Positions 34,251-45,415 of a DNA stretch of 64,000 nucleotides are shown in pieces. This DNA is from Nautilus pompilius (Eukaryota; Mollusca; Cephalopoda; Nautilida; Nautilidae), in assembly GCA_018389105.1 (NCBI GenBank), contig JACATO010000065.1, forward strand, positions 62,001-126,000. Reading direction: 5' to 3'. The notes beneath the pieces are model-generated. The model made no database searches and was not told the DNA's origin. It was given only the letters and a program-made list of their open reading frames with translations. Position 1 is the first letter of the stretch. Every line of letters starts with the position of its first letter. The position numbers and the translations under genes are program-made.

Positions 34251-36234
34251 ACAACCTCACCTGTCTCGTTTAGATCCCCGCACCCCGTGGGAGCTGTTTC
34301 CGGTACAGACCAGCGAAGCACGGATACCTGTCGATGATAGACTGCAGCTAAGAAATCCGTCTTGTTTGGATTCGTATAGCTTTGAAACAGCCTCTCATTT
34401 CCGAGGGCCGCAGGGTTAAAGACCGTCGAGAAAAATCCCCGAAAACCGAAAGGCTTTTCGCGTCACGACAAGCATCGTTTGGTGGGAAGTCACGCACCTG
34501 CCCACTGTAAGGTCCGCATACAGACGTCAGTTAGTGTAACTGGGTAATCGTGGGCGGGGGAGGGACAACAAACGACGGCTCAGCTGAAGTACTCTACATT
34601 TTATTCACCTTAATTAAGTTCCGAATGGCTTATGAAGAAGTCATTAAGGATAACTACGGTTAGCGTCTCGGTTACCGGGCATTCAGCCATTCGTATAGGT
34701 CCGACCGACCCCCGGCAGTGTGTCCCCTAACAATTAACTTTCTTCCACTCACCCCACGAGAAAAACTAATTTTAAATGTTAATTAATATTTTTTTTAAAA
34801 AATTAAAACAAAGTACTTGAGATGACCTCTTCCTGCCTCCTCCCCCCACCCCACACGGGCGCGAATAACGTATCAGCTGACTACTGGTGCAATCCTTGGC
34901 AGAGGGAGCCACCTGTGCGATGGGACTACCCGTTGCACGTAAACGTACAGCACAGGCCAGATACACTTCGCGAGTCAGGGTTAGGGTCAGCTGGTTATTT
35001 AAAAAATGTTCACGTCAAACTCCGGTTACGCTGAGGCGTTCTTCCAGTCGATCGCCACCTGAACGCCGGAGGACTATCAAACGACCCTTTAGCCAGGTGG
35101 GTTAACCCTTCCACCAACAACGATAGCAATAACGGAAAAGATGAACTGAGGTCGGTGTATTTTTTTTTTCCGAAGACCAAGGTTGTGCCATTGAAATTTT
35201 TATCAACGTACATTACAACAGAAGCTTTTTCGTCTTTAAAGCCGAGGGGATAGACAGGAAATAGACTGTAAAGTTATTTCTTTCCTTCTCTTGCTTTACG
35301 AGTAATAAATGTTCCAGTTAGAAATCAAAGCCGCAACCAAAGAATATAATACGAAACAGCCGCTGTGTATAAAAGAAGCGCTTTACTTTCATTTCTCGTG
35401 TGCATGAATGGGACATAGAAGATCGACCTCCCGCCTCTGCACACATGGAAGGAATCGGACCGCAAAGAGAGTTAGCGGATTGAATAACGAAACTAAAAAA
35501 GAGAGCCACGCTGTTTTATCCTGTTTTTTTAAAAATTATTTTCCTTCCTCTTCCGACGAACATAAAATCCTGATAACGAGCCACAAGGACCTTAAAGGCT
35601 AACCTGAGATATCATCACTGAGCCCTTGAAGTTACAACGTTTATTTCTGGAGTTTCTATGACTCAAGAATTTTTCTTCAGGTAGTAAGTATTTCGTGATT
35701 TACTTTCTAATATCCCCCTTCAGGGTCTTCGGCTGTCGCTTCGGACACACACTCGATTGCCGTTTAAATTGATACCTAAATGGTGTTCGTATGGAGACCC
35801 GAGCGCTACCTGTGTTCAGCGTTGGTTGGTCCAGTTAACAGTCTAAGAAGGAGGGTGTCTGTTACTAGCGATGACGTCGAAGTTGTCCTCTTTACTGTCG
35901 TCTATGGTCAAAGCCTAGAGTGGCTGTACCGACGTCTCGGTCGAGTTGCTTGGATGGCGGCTGTCTACTCGCCGCCTTCACTCGTTCCACAGACGGCTTC
36001 ACCCGATCACCCAGACGGCCAAATGCAGCTCCTTGATGTCGCGTTTATTCAAAACGACTGGTGTCAGTCTGGCTGAGCGTGGGTGTACGTCGTCATGCTA
36101 GAAGATCGCCCTCCTCGACGCTGCGGGGTTCCTTAACAAGAGTAGAGGAAAAACACAAAATTGTTGTCGAAATTAATCTCAGGCGTTCGTTTAGCCGCAC
36201 GGGCTGAGATAGAAATCCTTTATTAGAGGGAATC
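34251..36234. other. Unassigned spacer
   Basis: No recognisable gene. The frames 34822-35034, 34887-35105 and 35780-36076 have no conserved motif. Confidence 0.45.
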
Positions 36235-36506
36235 GTGGCGCTGGCTCTTCCACGCCAGGCTATGACATCATCGTTGTTAACGGCTCTGGCGACCTGGCCT
36301 CAGGTGCGGCCGTCTGGTTCAGTGCTGCCATTGCTCTACTCTCATCATCATCGTCATCATCTCTCTCTCTCTCTCTCTCTCGTGGCGCTGGCTCTTCCAC
36401 GCCAGGCTATGACATCATCGTTGTTAACGGCTCTGGCGACCTGGCCTCAGGTGCGGCCGTCTTGGTTCAGTGCTTGCCATTGCTCTACTCTCTCATCATC
36501 ATCATC

Positions 36507-36549
<43 letters not shown>

Positions 36550-36679
36550 GCGCTGGCTCTTCCACGCCAGGCTATGACTCTCATCGTGTTAACGGCTCTG
36601 GCGACCTGGCCTCAGGTGCGGCCGTCTGGTTCAGTGCTGCCATTGCTCTACTCTCCTCATCATCATCGTCATCATCATC

Positions 36680-36714
<35 letters not shown>

Positions 36715-36840
36715 GCGCTGGCTCTTCCACGCCAGGCTATGACATCATCGTTGTTAACGGCTCTGGCGACCTGGCCTCAGGTGCGGCCGTCTGGTTCAGT
36801 GCTGCATTGCTCTACTTCATCATCATCGTCATCATCTCTC
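36235..36840 (+). repeat. Four-copy GC-rich minisatellite joined to CAT and CT tracts
   Basis: Copies start GTGGCGCTGGCTCTTCCACG at 36235, 36382, 36547 and 36712 (spacings 147, 165 and 165, all multiples of three). Each has a ~110-bp unique core, including TATGACATCATCGTTGTTAA and GCGACCTGGCCTCAGGTGCG, followed by CAT repeats and then CT repeats of variable length. Cores differ by few bases, so the array expanded recently. Because of the spacing, one frame stays open across the copies, and another reads GYDIIVVNGSGDLASGAAV per unit. No start or splice context supports a protein. Confidence 0.95.
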
Positions 36841-36862
36841 TCTCTCTCTCTCTTCGCTCTCA

Positions 36863-36909
<47 letters not shown>
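36841..36909. repeat. CT microsatellite
   Basis: CT repeat closing the fourth minisatellite copy, with TTCGCTCTC and TTCT interruptions. Confidence 0.95.
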
Positions 36910-36912
<3 letters not shown>

Positions 36913-37425
36913 GTTCTCTTTATTTTCTTGCATTATTCTGTCTCTTCATTCTTCCTTTCACTCTTTTACTCTCTTTATTATCTCTATCTACTCATTCTAT
37001 TTTTTCTCACTTTTACTACTCTGTCATTCGTCTCCTTTTTATCTCTCAATTCTCTCTCGTTCTCTCAAACTCTATCCTTTCTTCTCTTTATTTTGCACTA
37101 ATGAACGTGAGAAAGATAAGAATGTGAAAAGGAATAAAAGGCGAAGGAGATTAAAAAGAATAATGAGAGCATAAAAAAGCAACGAAAAAGAATAGTAAAA
37201 GAGAATACTTTTCCTATTCTTCCTCTTCTTTCATTCTTTATATTTTCTGTATTCTCTCTTTCACTGTTTTCTCTATTACTCCAACCTTTCTCTCGCTGTA
37301 TTCTCTATTGGCTCTTTCACTTTTATTCCCACTCTTTCTTACTCTCCATCTCTTTCACCCTTTAAATTCTCTCTTTGTATTTTCTTTCACTTTCTTACTC
37401 TTTTTCTCTCTCAGCTGTACCTAAA
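36910..37425. repeat. Pyrimidine / purine / pyrimidine block
   Basis: 36910-37090 is strongly pyrimidine-rich (TTCTCT-type), 37091-37205 switches to purine-rich (GAAAAAG-type), and 37206-37425 returns to pyrimidine-rich. The central purine stretch could pair with either side in single-stranded RNA or DNA. Open frames across it are low-complexity artefacts. Confidence 0.8.
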
Positions 37426-37440
37426 TCCAAGTTCGCATGT

Positions 37441-37573
37441 TGTAGTGCCCATATTGGCACGTGATGTCGATCACGTGGGATGTCACGACACAGCACAGGT
37501 ACACGACGGTGGTAGCCGGGATAAAAAGAAGTTTGGGCTCCTCGGTCAAGAACTAAGTATCTGGATAGATAAC
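37441..37573 (+). repeat. 5' LTR-like direct repeat
   Basis: Begins TGTAGTGCCCATATTGGCAC and aligns with 39863-39981. Shared elements are GTCACGACACAGC, a TATA-like ATAAAAAG (37521) and ATCTGGATA near the end. It begins with TG like an LTR. The repeat brackets pol remnants. Confidence 0.65.
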
Positions 37574-37879
37574 ATGTTTACGAAGACCAAAGCCTAGAAT
37601 ACACGGAAGAGGAAGAACAAACGCAAAATCCACTTCCTGAATTCTGAGCCCGGTCGGAAAGATTCACTGTAATGAGGCCGGCCTCTCGCTTTCAGCCGCA
37701 TAACCCGATATCGGTTTTAGTCGAGGCTGACACTGACCTCTTATTCGTGAGCCAGATAGCTTTCCAGAGCCTGTGGGTCGGGTCCGAGCGATCCCTGCCT
37801 GTGTCACCACGTATACCGGCGAACAAATACAGATCCACGGATCTTGTGACATCACTCTAATGTAAGCAATGACACTCAC

Positions 37880-39270
37880 CAAGTACAACTCTTCGTTATG
37901 CCGGGTGATGGAGCCACATTGGTTGGACAACACTGGCTAGATGTCATCAAACTAACTTGGGAATTCGTCTACCAGATGCAGGACATCAGGTCAGCACAGA
38001 CACTGGAGAACCTCCGAGCGAGATACAATGTCTTTAAGGATGAACTTGGAACTTTGAAGGGCTTCATCAGCAAGCTGAATTTTGGATAGGATACGAAAAC
38101 CAACCTTTTATAAGGCACACTGTTCCTCATTGAAGCCAGTCAGATTAGAGGAGCTGGACCACTGGGCCGTTCCCGTCGTACACATCGTCAAGTCAAACAA
38201 ATCCTTTTATTTGTGTGGAGATTACAAAATGACGGTTAACGGATATTCCACCTTTCATAACTACCCAAATAACCAGAATCTGCGACTTGCTCGCAGCAAA
38301 GGTGAGTGAAGGACAGTCCATCACTAAGCTCACCATGAAATCAGCATACCTGCAGGTTCTTCTCAATGAGGACTCTTTGGAGAACTTCACCAGCAACCAG
38401 GCTGGGTTTTGGTATGAAATTGGCACAAGGCATCTACCAAGATTGTATGGATAACCTATTCGTGAGCAAACACCACGTGATAGTATGCCAGGACAACACC
38501 CTAGTAACTGGACGATTGCAATGTAACTGTCTTGACAATCTTGAATGAGTACTAGACATCTTACGCCGGAATACGTTTGTGCAGGAGCAAGTAGAGTTTA
38601 TGGCTCCAGCTGTGATCTATCTGGGTCACTGGACTGACGTTAAAGTCCTGCACCTAATCGAGGAGAAGATCAGAGTGATAAAAAAGGCAGCCATGTCTCT
38701 GAACTCAAGGCGTACATTGGAATGCTCCAACACTACAGGAAATACATCCCAAAAGTTGCTACTGTGCTTAGCCCCTTTTAAAGGAAGAAGTCAGATGAGC
38801 AAGGAGCACCAAGGATTTGTCTGCAAGGACATGCTACAGTCTTCGAACGTGCTAGTTTACTATGGCAGGGACAAAGGTGCTGTGCGGATGCCAAACCGAT
38901 TTGAGACACCATTCGCATCATGCATATTGTCTCTTGCTTATAAAAGATACAGCCAGTTGGACAAAAAATTTGGCATCTCCTATGGAGTAAAAACTATTTC
39001 ACCTGTACATCTTTTGTCTGCACTTCACGATTTACGCTGACCAAAAGCTACTATCAGCCTGTTTGGCTGGACAAGATCACCTGGCATATCTGTCCACCTC
39101 GTCCCATGCAGATTTTGACTTCAGCATCATGTAAAGACTCGGGTCCACAATATAAAATGTCAATGATGTGAGCTATCAGCTACCTTTGCATGTAACTCCT
39201 GCGCTCGGCAATTTAGACTTTTAAATTGAGTTTCTAGATGATAATCAGTCGCCGTGTACCAGATGCAAAC
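37880..39270 (+). pseudogene. Gypsy-like pol remnant (reverse transcriptase and RNase H)
   Basis: Conceptual translation, crossing many frameshifts and stops, shows in order: a protease-RT linker (GQHWLDVIKLTW; FKDELGTLKG, 37898-38089); the RT fingers (WAVPVVHIVKSN, CGDYKMTVN, 38140-38250); the palm segment KLTMKSAYLQVLLNEDSLE (38328-38385), where the usual catalytic Asp of the KLDL block reads Thr; the YxDD region, degraded to VCQDNTLVTG (38490-38515); EYLGH-type VIYLGH (38610); and the RNase H part with KRYSQLDKKFGISYGVK (38940-38995). Both catalytic blocks are mutated, so the enzyme is dead. Such elements copy themselves through an RNA intermediate. Confidence 0.8.
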
Positions 39271-39862
39271 ACACACCCTAACAGCACTAAACTCTCCCCG
39301 AGGTCACTCCCGCTGTTGAGCGTGAGTAGTGAGATTCCCAACGCGAAACTGACCCCCGATCTGTAACCTTAAATGACCGGACGAAATACAATTCAAGTTC
39401 GGCTTGAGAAAGGAAAATCACGGGAGCATCCAAACTAAACTGTCTTGATGCTCTGGGACATCTGCTGAACTGTTTATTAAGCAAACCCCGTATACACACC
39501 TGGACTACATGACACGACGTCTTCTGTACCTCAAAATCAATCGAGCCAGAAGCTGCACCATAACAAAAAAAGTATTGCGACCCTTTCTAACGTTGGTGAT
39601 TCAGTAACCATGGCAAACTTTGGCTGTGAGTCGGGGGAGGGGAACATCTCAAGGAATGTCAAATTGTTTGTGCCCCATGTTCTTCCACAGGCGATGTTGC
39701 ACTTCTTCCCAAACCGACTGTCAATGATGACAAATTTCTTGCTTTCTTCCATTAACTACTCAAGTGTTACAATAGTGCCCATCCACATTTAGTACAGCGA
39801 CCCCGACCGCTCGGACATTTAGCCTGGTTGTTGCTGTCATCCCTTCATCTGAAGGAGAGAGA
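39271..39862 (+). other. Degraded interior of the retroelement
   Basis: Between RNase H remnants and the 3' repeat, no integrase motif can be read. Frames at 39287-39499 and 39537-39752 (minus) and 39610-39792 (plus) are short and unrecognised. The polypurine tract is at 39852-39862. Confidence 0.5.
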
Positions 39863-39981
39863 CGTACTGCCCACATTGGCACGTGGTGCGTGGCGTCACG
39901 ACACAGCTCAGACACCGGGACGCATCTGGGCTAAAAAATTTTTATTCATCTGTCGAGGATGAGACATCTGGATACATAAAC
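39863..39981 (+). repeat. 3' LTR-like direct repeat
   Basis: Starts CGTACTGCCCACATTGGCAC, aligning with 37441-37573. Has the shared GTCACGACACAGC, a TATA-like CTAAAAAATT (39931) and ATCTGGATACATAAAC. It is followed by a CT array. Confidence 0.65.
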
Positions 39982-39988
39982 AAACCCA

Positions 39989-39992
<4 letters not shown>

Positions 39993-40021
<29 letters not shown>
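39993..40021. repeat. CT microsatellite
   Basis: Short CT run directly after the LTR-like repeat. Confidence 0.9.
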
Positions 40022-40026
<5 letters not shown>

Positions 40027-40889
40027 AATTTCTTCTCTTTTCCTCACGCTCTCTTTCACTCTCTGTATTATTTCCACCTATTCCGTTTTTTTCTCAATAT
40101 CCCGCCTATTCGCTCGCTCTCCGAATCTCAAGAGTTGCTGAAGACGTTTTCTCGGTTCCCTTTTTGCTCCGACTCGTCGCCTGGCTCAGATCTGTCAGAG
40201 GATCTCTCTCGTCTCGCTAGAACCCCCCCCGACCGACCGTCACGCAGAAGCGCAATTTTTGATTACTGATGAATTAATTATTATTTTTCGTCTGTATTGA
40301 CCCCGTTATCGGGTGCTGGTCTAAAGTCAGGGAGATGAGTTAGCCCCTGCTTGGACGAAACAGAAAGTCACGAAGGGGTTTCAGCTGACTGAACACGAGA
40401 TGGGTGTGTGAATATTTCCACACGTGTTGATTTTAAAGACTGCTAACCCAAATCCTCTCCGCTCTGTTGAGTCTCACAGTTGGGAAGAAGGGATGGATGC
40501 GCCGTGAATCACCTCAGACAGTTTTCAGGACACCCACACAAATGTCCCGTCAGAAGTTCGTTGGCGGAGGAAAGCGATCTCTCACTCGGCAGTGAGTCTG
40601 TTAAGTTAACGGTCTTCTAAAATGCAGAAGTTCATTAAATGAAGTAAATCACTAATAACAAAATTAATTTTTGTTAAAAGGGGGCACCACTTTCTATGTT
40701 TATGCAAAGAAAGAATCTTTCTTTCAGTTCGCGCTCCCACCTAAACACATGAACGTCGGCGAATCCCTGCCCCGACTTTCGGGGATTCAAGGGACATCGC
40801 GCAGACGTGAGCTGGAAAGGGGCGGCTTGTTACGAGCTGTCATTAGGGCGCTAATCACCGCGCATCCGGAGAATCCCGCGATAACCTTC
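40022..40889. other. Unassigned spacer
   Basis: No recognisable gene. The frame 39883-40269 crosses the CT run and is not a credible gene. Confidence 0.45.
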
Positions 40890-40965
40890 CAATTTTAGAG
40901 GTGGGAGGAAGAATACCGAACTGAGCCGCTGGTCTCCGCAGGGATTCGAACTCTGGAAGGGGGTG
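40890..40965 (-). mobile_element. SINE-like fragment (minus strand)
   Basis: On the minus strand a box-B-like AGTTCGAATCCCTG (about 40947-40960) is followed by GGTATTCTTCCTCCCACCTC and TAAAATTGGAAG. This resembles the order at 50820-50900 (GGTTCGAACCCC, then GGGTACTCCGGTTTCCTC and TAAAATCAAAG). A convincing box A was not found. It is probably a relic of the same tRNA-related SINE family. Confidence 0.4.
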
Positions 40966-42559
40966 GGCGCCCCTCTCTCAACTCCGAGGAGGAGAGTTCG
41001 CGAACCCGGCTCGGGTTTCTTGACGTAAACGTTCTGACAAGACGCAAGGTGGAGGAGTTGAGGGAAAAGCCTGCATATTTTGAGTGCCGCTTCCGCTGGT
41101 ATAAACAAACAGGGACTACGTACAACGAATGTATCGCCGCCATGTTAATGTGTTCGGGTGTGTACCGGGTGAATTCTGTCTCCCCCCGCCTTAAGCGTGG
41201 GTAAGGTCAGCGTAGCGTGGATAAAATCTTCAAAAGGAACTAAAAGGAAGACAAAGGCGAATCGTGTCACACCCAAGTCTGGTTTACTAATAAGATGACA
41301 AATAAAAGAAGTTCGTCCGAGAAACGGTTTATAAACAAAAATAATAGGAGTTTATCGACAGGGGAAAAGTGAAAAGGGAGCGGGCATAAAATAGGGAAAA
41401 TATGTTACTTATTTCGAATCCTTTTAGAATAAAATACAGAATTTGTTTAGCGACAATTATCAGCTGGTTATCTGACGTGTAGTTCATTGAAATGCAACAC
41501 GGACAAAAGGTCATGTTTATTTCACCTTCAATCTCTGACCCGTCTTTAAACACCATTTAACTGGAATTTACTCTGGAATTTAATGTCTTGCAAATACAAT
41601 ATTAATACGTTTTTTTTTTTTTTTTGGTTTGTTTTTATAGAATACATTAAGGATAAAGTACACGTGGATATCCGAATGGGGTAATGTGCTAGGAAATATC
41701 TCTCGTAGAGTCTATCTTGGACCATAATTACGAGTCAGTAAATGTCACATTTAGAAGCCTTGCACAACATCAGGCCTTGGTTACGCTATCTACTAATCTG
41801 CGTGGAGATCGCAGATGGGAAAACAACCCATTTTAATATACGCTGTTACTAGTGGTTTAACAAAACAGATGAAAGAAGTGACCTCTGCTATTATATTTAT
41901 ATTTATATATACAGTATATATATTTTTATTCCCCCCCCTTACAAAGCTAAGTTCACTTACAAGTTTAAAAGAGACAACACATTTTTATTTTAGAATCACA
42001 AGGAAACAATTTGACGTCGAAGCTATTAACTTACAGAGGATGAATCAGGAGTCGGTTGCCTCTTTAACGAGGTGATCGTATCCGCTAGGGACGGACTATC
42101 AGTATCCAGCCCCTTGCTCCCCAGGAGGAAATTGGGGGGTCGGAAGCCCCGAAATAAAACGTTTAAACAAAGACTTAAATTTTAAATTTATCCATGGAAG
42201 AGTTCAATTAACATAACATGATGAAAACCATTTTCGAAAGACAGTATTTTATATTTTTCCGTTGGTATGCACCATAACTTTATTTTATATTGTTACAAAA
42301 CTTTAAAAAAAAACAACTTGTGGACAGACATCATGTATATATTAATATCTATCTAAATGTATAAACACATCATAAAATATGAAGAATAATCAACGATCTG
42401 GACAATAAATGTCTTTTGTTTGTCAACTCAAACTTAAAGTTAAAATAACACCAATGTAGGCTGGCTACAGGAAAAGTAATCAACTAAATCCGGTTGATGT
42501 CTTGACAAATCTGTTTATAATTCTCCCTTTGTTGCTCTTTAGTGAAAATTTACTTTCTA
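40966..42559. other. Unassigned spacer
   Basis: No recognisable gene. CpG-rich at first (40966-41160), then AT-rich. It includes a T-run near 41611-41626. Confidence 0.5.
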
Positions 42560-43200
42560 TGTTGCTATACACATTAAACTTGTCTATGCTTCGTTGTTTA
42601 GGCGAGGATCTGAGCCCTAACTTGGCACAATTTTAAATTTTCGTAGGCTGCTGAAATAGCAGCCCGAATGCACAAGATGCACTTGTCTCTCAGGCTGCTT
42701 TATTCACAACTGTTTTTGTAGCAGGTGCGTTCTGCTCCTCCTCGGAACTGATCTCATCTATTTCATCTGCATCATCACCGGCACTTTCATGATCCAGTAG
42801 TCCCTTTTGAAGGTGTTTGTAGCTCGATGCAAAAGACATCAACTCTTCTCGTAGCGAAACAGTGTCAACTTCAGGAATTGCTTCAGATATCATTATGAAA
42901 CCAATTTGTTGGAGTGGCCGGGATGTACCTCTTTAACCCTGTTAGGGTCGGAGCGCGAAACCTGACTGTAGAGCTGGTTCTCCATGAGTAGCAGACCTTT
43001 TCGTGCTCTCTGAGAGAGCGTCAAAGACTAGATCGTGGCATGGAACTTCAGAATTTAGAACGACTGGTCTTTTTAGGTCTCGAGCGACTTGTTGACCCGA
43101 CGTCAGGAAAGCTGTTGTTGATGAAACTGTTTTCAGCAGATAATTTCTCATCCAGGCGATCGGTGAATGCAGTTGCTGTTTTGAAGATGCCAGAAACATT
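42560..43200 (-). pseudogene. hAT-type transposase C-terminal fragment (ZMYM/TTF-like)
   Basis: The minus strand reads SEAIPEVDTVSLREELMSFA, then an acidic linker (DADEIDEISSEEE), then CILCIRAAISAAYENLKL (42690-42893 and below). The order 'PEVD..L..EL.SFA', acidic linker, Cys-x2-Cys and AY.NL precedes the hATC region in TTF/ZMYM-type hAT transposases. The adjoining frame 42942-43199 (minus) may be the upstream part but carries no clear block. Stops and frameshifts make it a pseudogene. Less certain than the other two hAT remnants. Confidence 0.4.
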
Positions 43201-43264
43201 TTCCTGCTGCCGACAGATAATAAATATTTTTTCCTGAAAAACGTTTGCAGTTGACCGAAAGTTG

Positions 43265-43277
43265 CCGCTAGGTGGCG
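43265..43277 (+). promoter_or_regulatory. CTCF-core-like motif
   Basis: CCGCTAGGTGGCG on the plus strand, identical to the minus-strand site at 16783-16795. The two therefore face in opposite directions: 16.8 kb points left and 43.3 kb points right. Confidence 0.45.
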
Positions 43278-45074
43278 TTTTCTGTCCTACCTAAATTGTC
43301 TAACAAAACAGAGGAAACGCCTTGTACTTTATACATAATATATGGTGGTTGTCCAAAACAAAGCGGACAACACCCTTTCGTACACTTCCGTACAAAATCA
43401 CTTTGGTTCCTAACGCAAAATTGTTTATTCGGAAACTCCCAGATGGCGGTAACGTGCAACGCAACAGCATAAACCTGAGATCACGTGGTTTCAGCGTGTG
43501 GAGAGAAATGTACGGGGATTTTTGGACGGACGTTTTACTGAGACGGAGGGCTGCTGAAGGACGAGATGTACGCACGCCCAGCTACCATCCACGGGGTCCA
43601 GCAAGGTGCTATTGGCGCCATGTCCCTGAAAACACGTGCCGCCGTGTGTCGCTCTGCCATGTCGGCGTGGATGCCGACGGCTGACATTCTGAACACCTAC
43701 CGTAAGGCGGCCGATATATATTTTAAAAAGGAGTCGATCTGGCACAATCTTTGTTTACTGGGCTACAGAAAAATGTGCATAATCTCGGTTATACCAACGA
43801 CGTCTGCAATTTATAATTACCTGTATTTCAAGATAACAGCAAAAATGTAAAGACTGGACGCCACTCATAGCGATGATAGAAACCTTTAACTTAAAGATGT
43901 ACCAGAGACTTAAATGGCGAATACTTGTTTCGCAGCGAATTTTCTTTTGACAAAGTGTAAGAACTTTTCTTCTTGTATATATATATTTAAAGATATGCTT
44001 GTGCATTCATTGTCCATACTAAACGCGAACGTATTTAATGTGCCAGCCACCTTCAACACTAAAAGAAATGGAATTTACTTGTCTCTGCTCAGTTAGGAAA
44101 TAAGAAATTTAGTCTGGCGGCAAAAGTCTAGATGGCAAAAATGTGCCATATTTTTTTAAAAACCAAAGAAAAAACTGGCATCCGAATGGTGTTCAAACTA
44201 TTTGCACATAAAACTACTTAAATGTCATCAATTACGTTCACACAGAAAATATAGTGGAGGATTTATCCATCCCACCCAAAAAGTTCTTTTGAACAAGGAT
44301 TCGTTGTTTGTAATAATTGATTTTCTTTTTATTGTGGTTTTTTTTTTTTAAATATTTTATTCTCGTGTTATTTAATCAGGTGTACGGGCTGTGTATGCGT
44401 CAAAGATAATACGGGTAAGAGAATTACCAAAAAGTGGAAATCGACCGGAGTTGGCGCTGGAAGAGGAAAATGCCGTTTTGTACACTTGAGAAATAAAATC
44501 ACGTTCTTTTTCTGATTGCTGAAGCTGGAAAAATGAGGGTGTGCACGGGACCAGATGGGCAGGGTGGAGGTAGGGAGAGCTACACAAATAGCTTCTTCTA
44601 AAGATACGAAGGCTGGCTTTTTAAAAAGATATTACTGTGAAGAATCAAGCTGATAATCCTTTTTAACACCGCCGACACTTCAAAAGGGGGGAAAAATATA
44701 TAATTGGTTTCAAAAAGCACTCCGTGGATGAAAGAGAACGTGGCGATCTATCACGAGCGTGATTACCAGGGACAAGACAATCGATTTGGGCGCTTGTTTC
44801 TGAATACATCAGACGAACGCGGCCATGCTGGTTGTCACAAAAACAAAACCGGTCTTTGTGAACCGGGCTGAAGCACACGGCAATTTCTATGTACCGACGC
44901 GGATGCGCAGACGAGATTTAATGGTTGCTTACGAGTCAGAAAGCGTCAGTCAGCGTCTGAAAGAAGTGAAAAGATTAATACTGGATTAGCTTTGTATCAG
45001 CTCCGCCAGCCTCTCTGCCCCCTCCACCGCCGGTGGGTGGCGGGCTGTCGCCTGCACCTCGTTTCTTTCCGCAG

Positions 45075-45116
45075 CTTGGTCCGCAAAAGCCGTCGAAGTC
45101 ACGGAGGCCGACGAGA
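45075..45116 (+). CDS. Weak micro-exon candidate
   Basis: The acceptor CTCGTTTCTTTCCGCAG (to 45074) is strong. A GTAAAT donor starts at 45117, 42 bases (14 codons) later. The frame reads LGPQKPSKSRRPTR, which is basic and unrecognised. The donor is only moderate. Confidence 0.12.
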
Positions 45117-45186
45117 GTAAATGCGAGAGGAGAGTGGATAATTACGTAAACACTTTACACCTCGGCATAAAGTCAACACAGATGGG

Positions 45187-45255
45187 GTGCTGCTGCTGTT
45201 GCTGCTGTTGTTGTTGTTGTTGTTGTTTTCTTGCTGCTGTTGTTGTTGTTGTTGT
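45187..45255. repeat. CTG/TTG trinucleotide repeat
   Basis: TGC/TTG repeat in two blocks split by TTTTCTTGC. On the minus strand it would read as a polyglutamine run inside a 144-residue frame (45142-45576), but that frame has no other recognisable sequence. Confidence 0.92.
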
Positions 45256-45393
45256 TTTCTCCCGAACTGACGGAAAGTGAAACATTTCGAGCCGCTCAGA
45301 AAAAGGGGGAAACCAAGAGTTTGGTGAAGTCACGTTTAAAGTCGCGCCGCTTTCTTTTGACGCATTTTGACCCCTAACCCTGACCCCTGACCC

Positions 45394-45415
45394 CACACAC
45401 ACACACACACACACG
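45394..45415. repeat. CA microsatellite
   Basis: About 11 CA units preceded by short CCCCTAACCC / TGACCCC repeats. Confidence 0.9.

Larger units (their letters stand above)
37441..39981 (+). mobile_element. Decayed Ty3/Gypsy-like LTR retroelement
   Basis: Direct repeats at 37441-37573 and 39863-39981 flank degraded pol sequence. A purine-rich tract GGAGAGAGA (39852-39862) sits immediately before the 3' repeat, where plus-strand priming occurs in LTR elements. No gag or primer-binding site was recognised, and the element is only about 2.5 kb, so much has been lost. No target duplication was confirmed. Confidence 0.7.
43201..45186. other. Unassigned spacer
   Basis: No recognisable gene. Several overlapping frames on both strands at 43272-43850 are unrecognised. 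A CTCF-like core lies at 43265-43277 and a weak exon candidate at 45075-45116. Confidence 0.45.

Noticed and set aside
36235-37127. Open frames of 288 and 221 codons, the longest in the window
   Set aside because: They run through CT and CAT repeats and the minisatellite, where stops cannot or rarely arise. No start context, splice signals or domain support a protein.
43272-43850. Several ~60-120-codon frames on both strands as a gene
   Set aside because: Frames on both strands are equally long, with no recognisable domain, and none has splice context. A transposon origin was suspected but no family block could be read.
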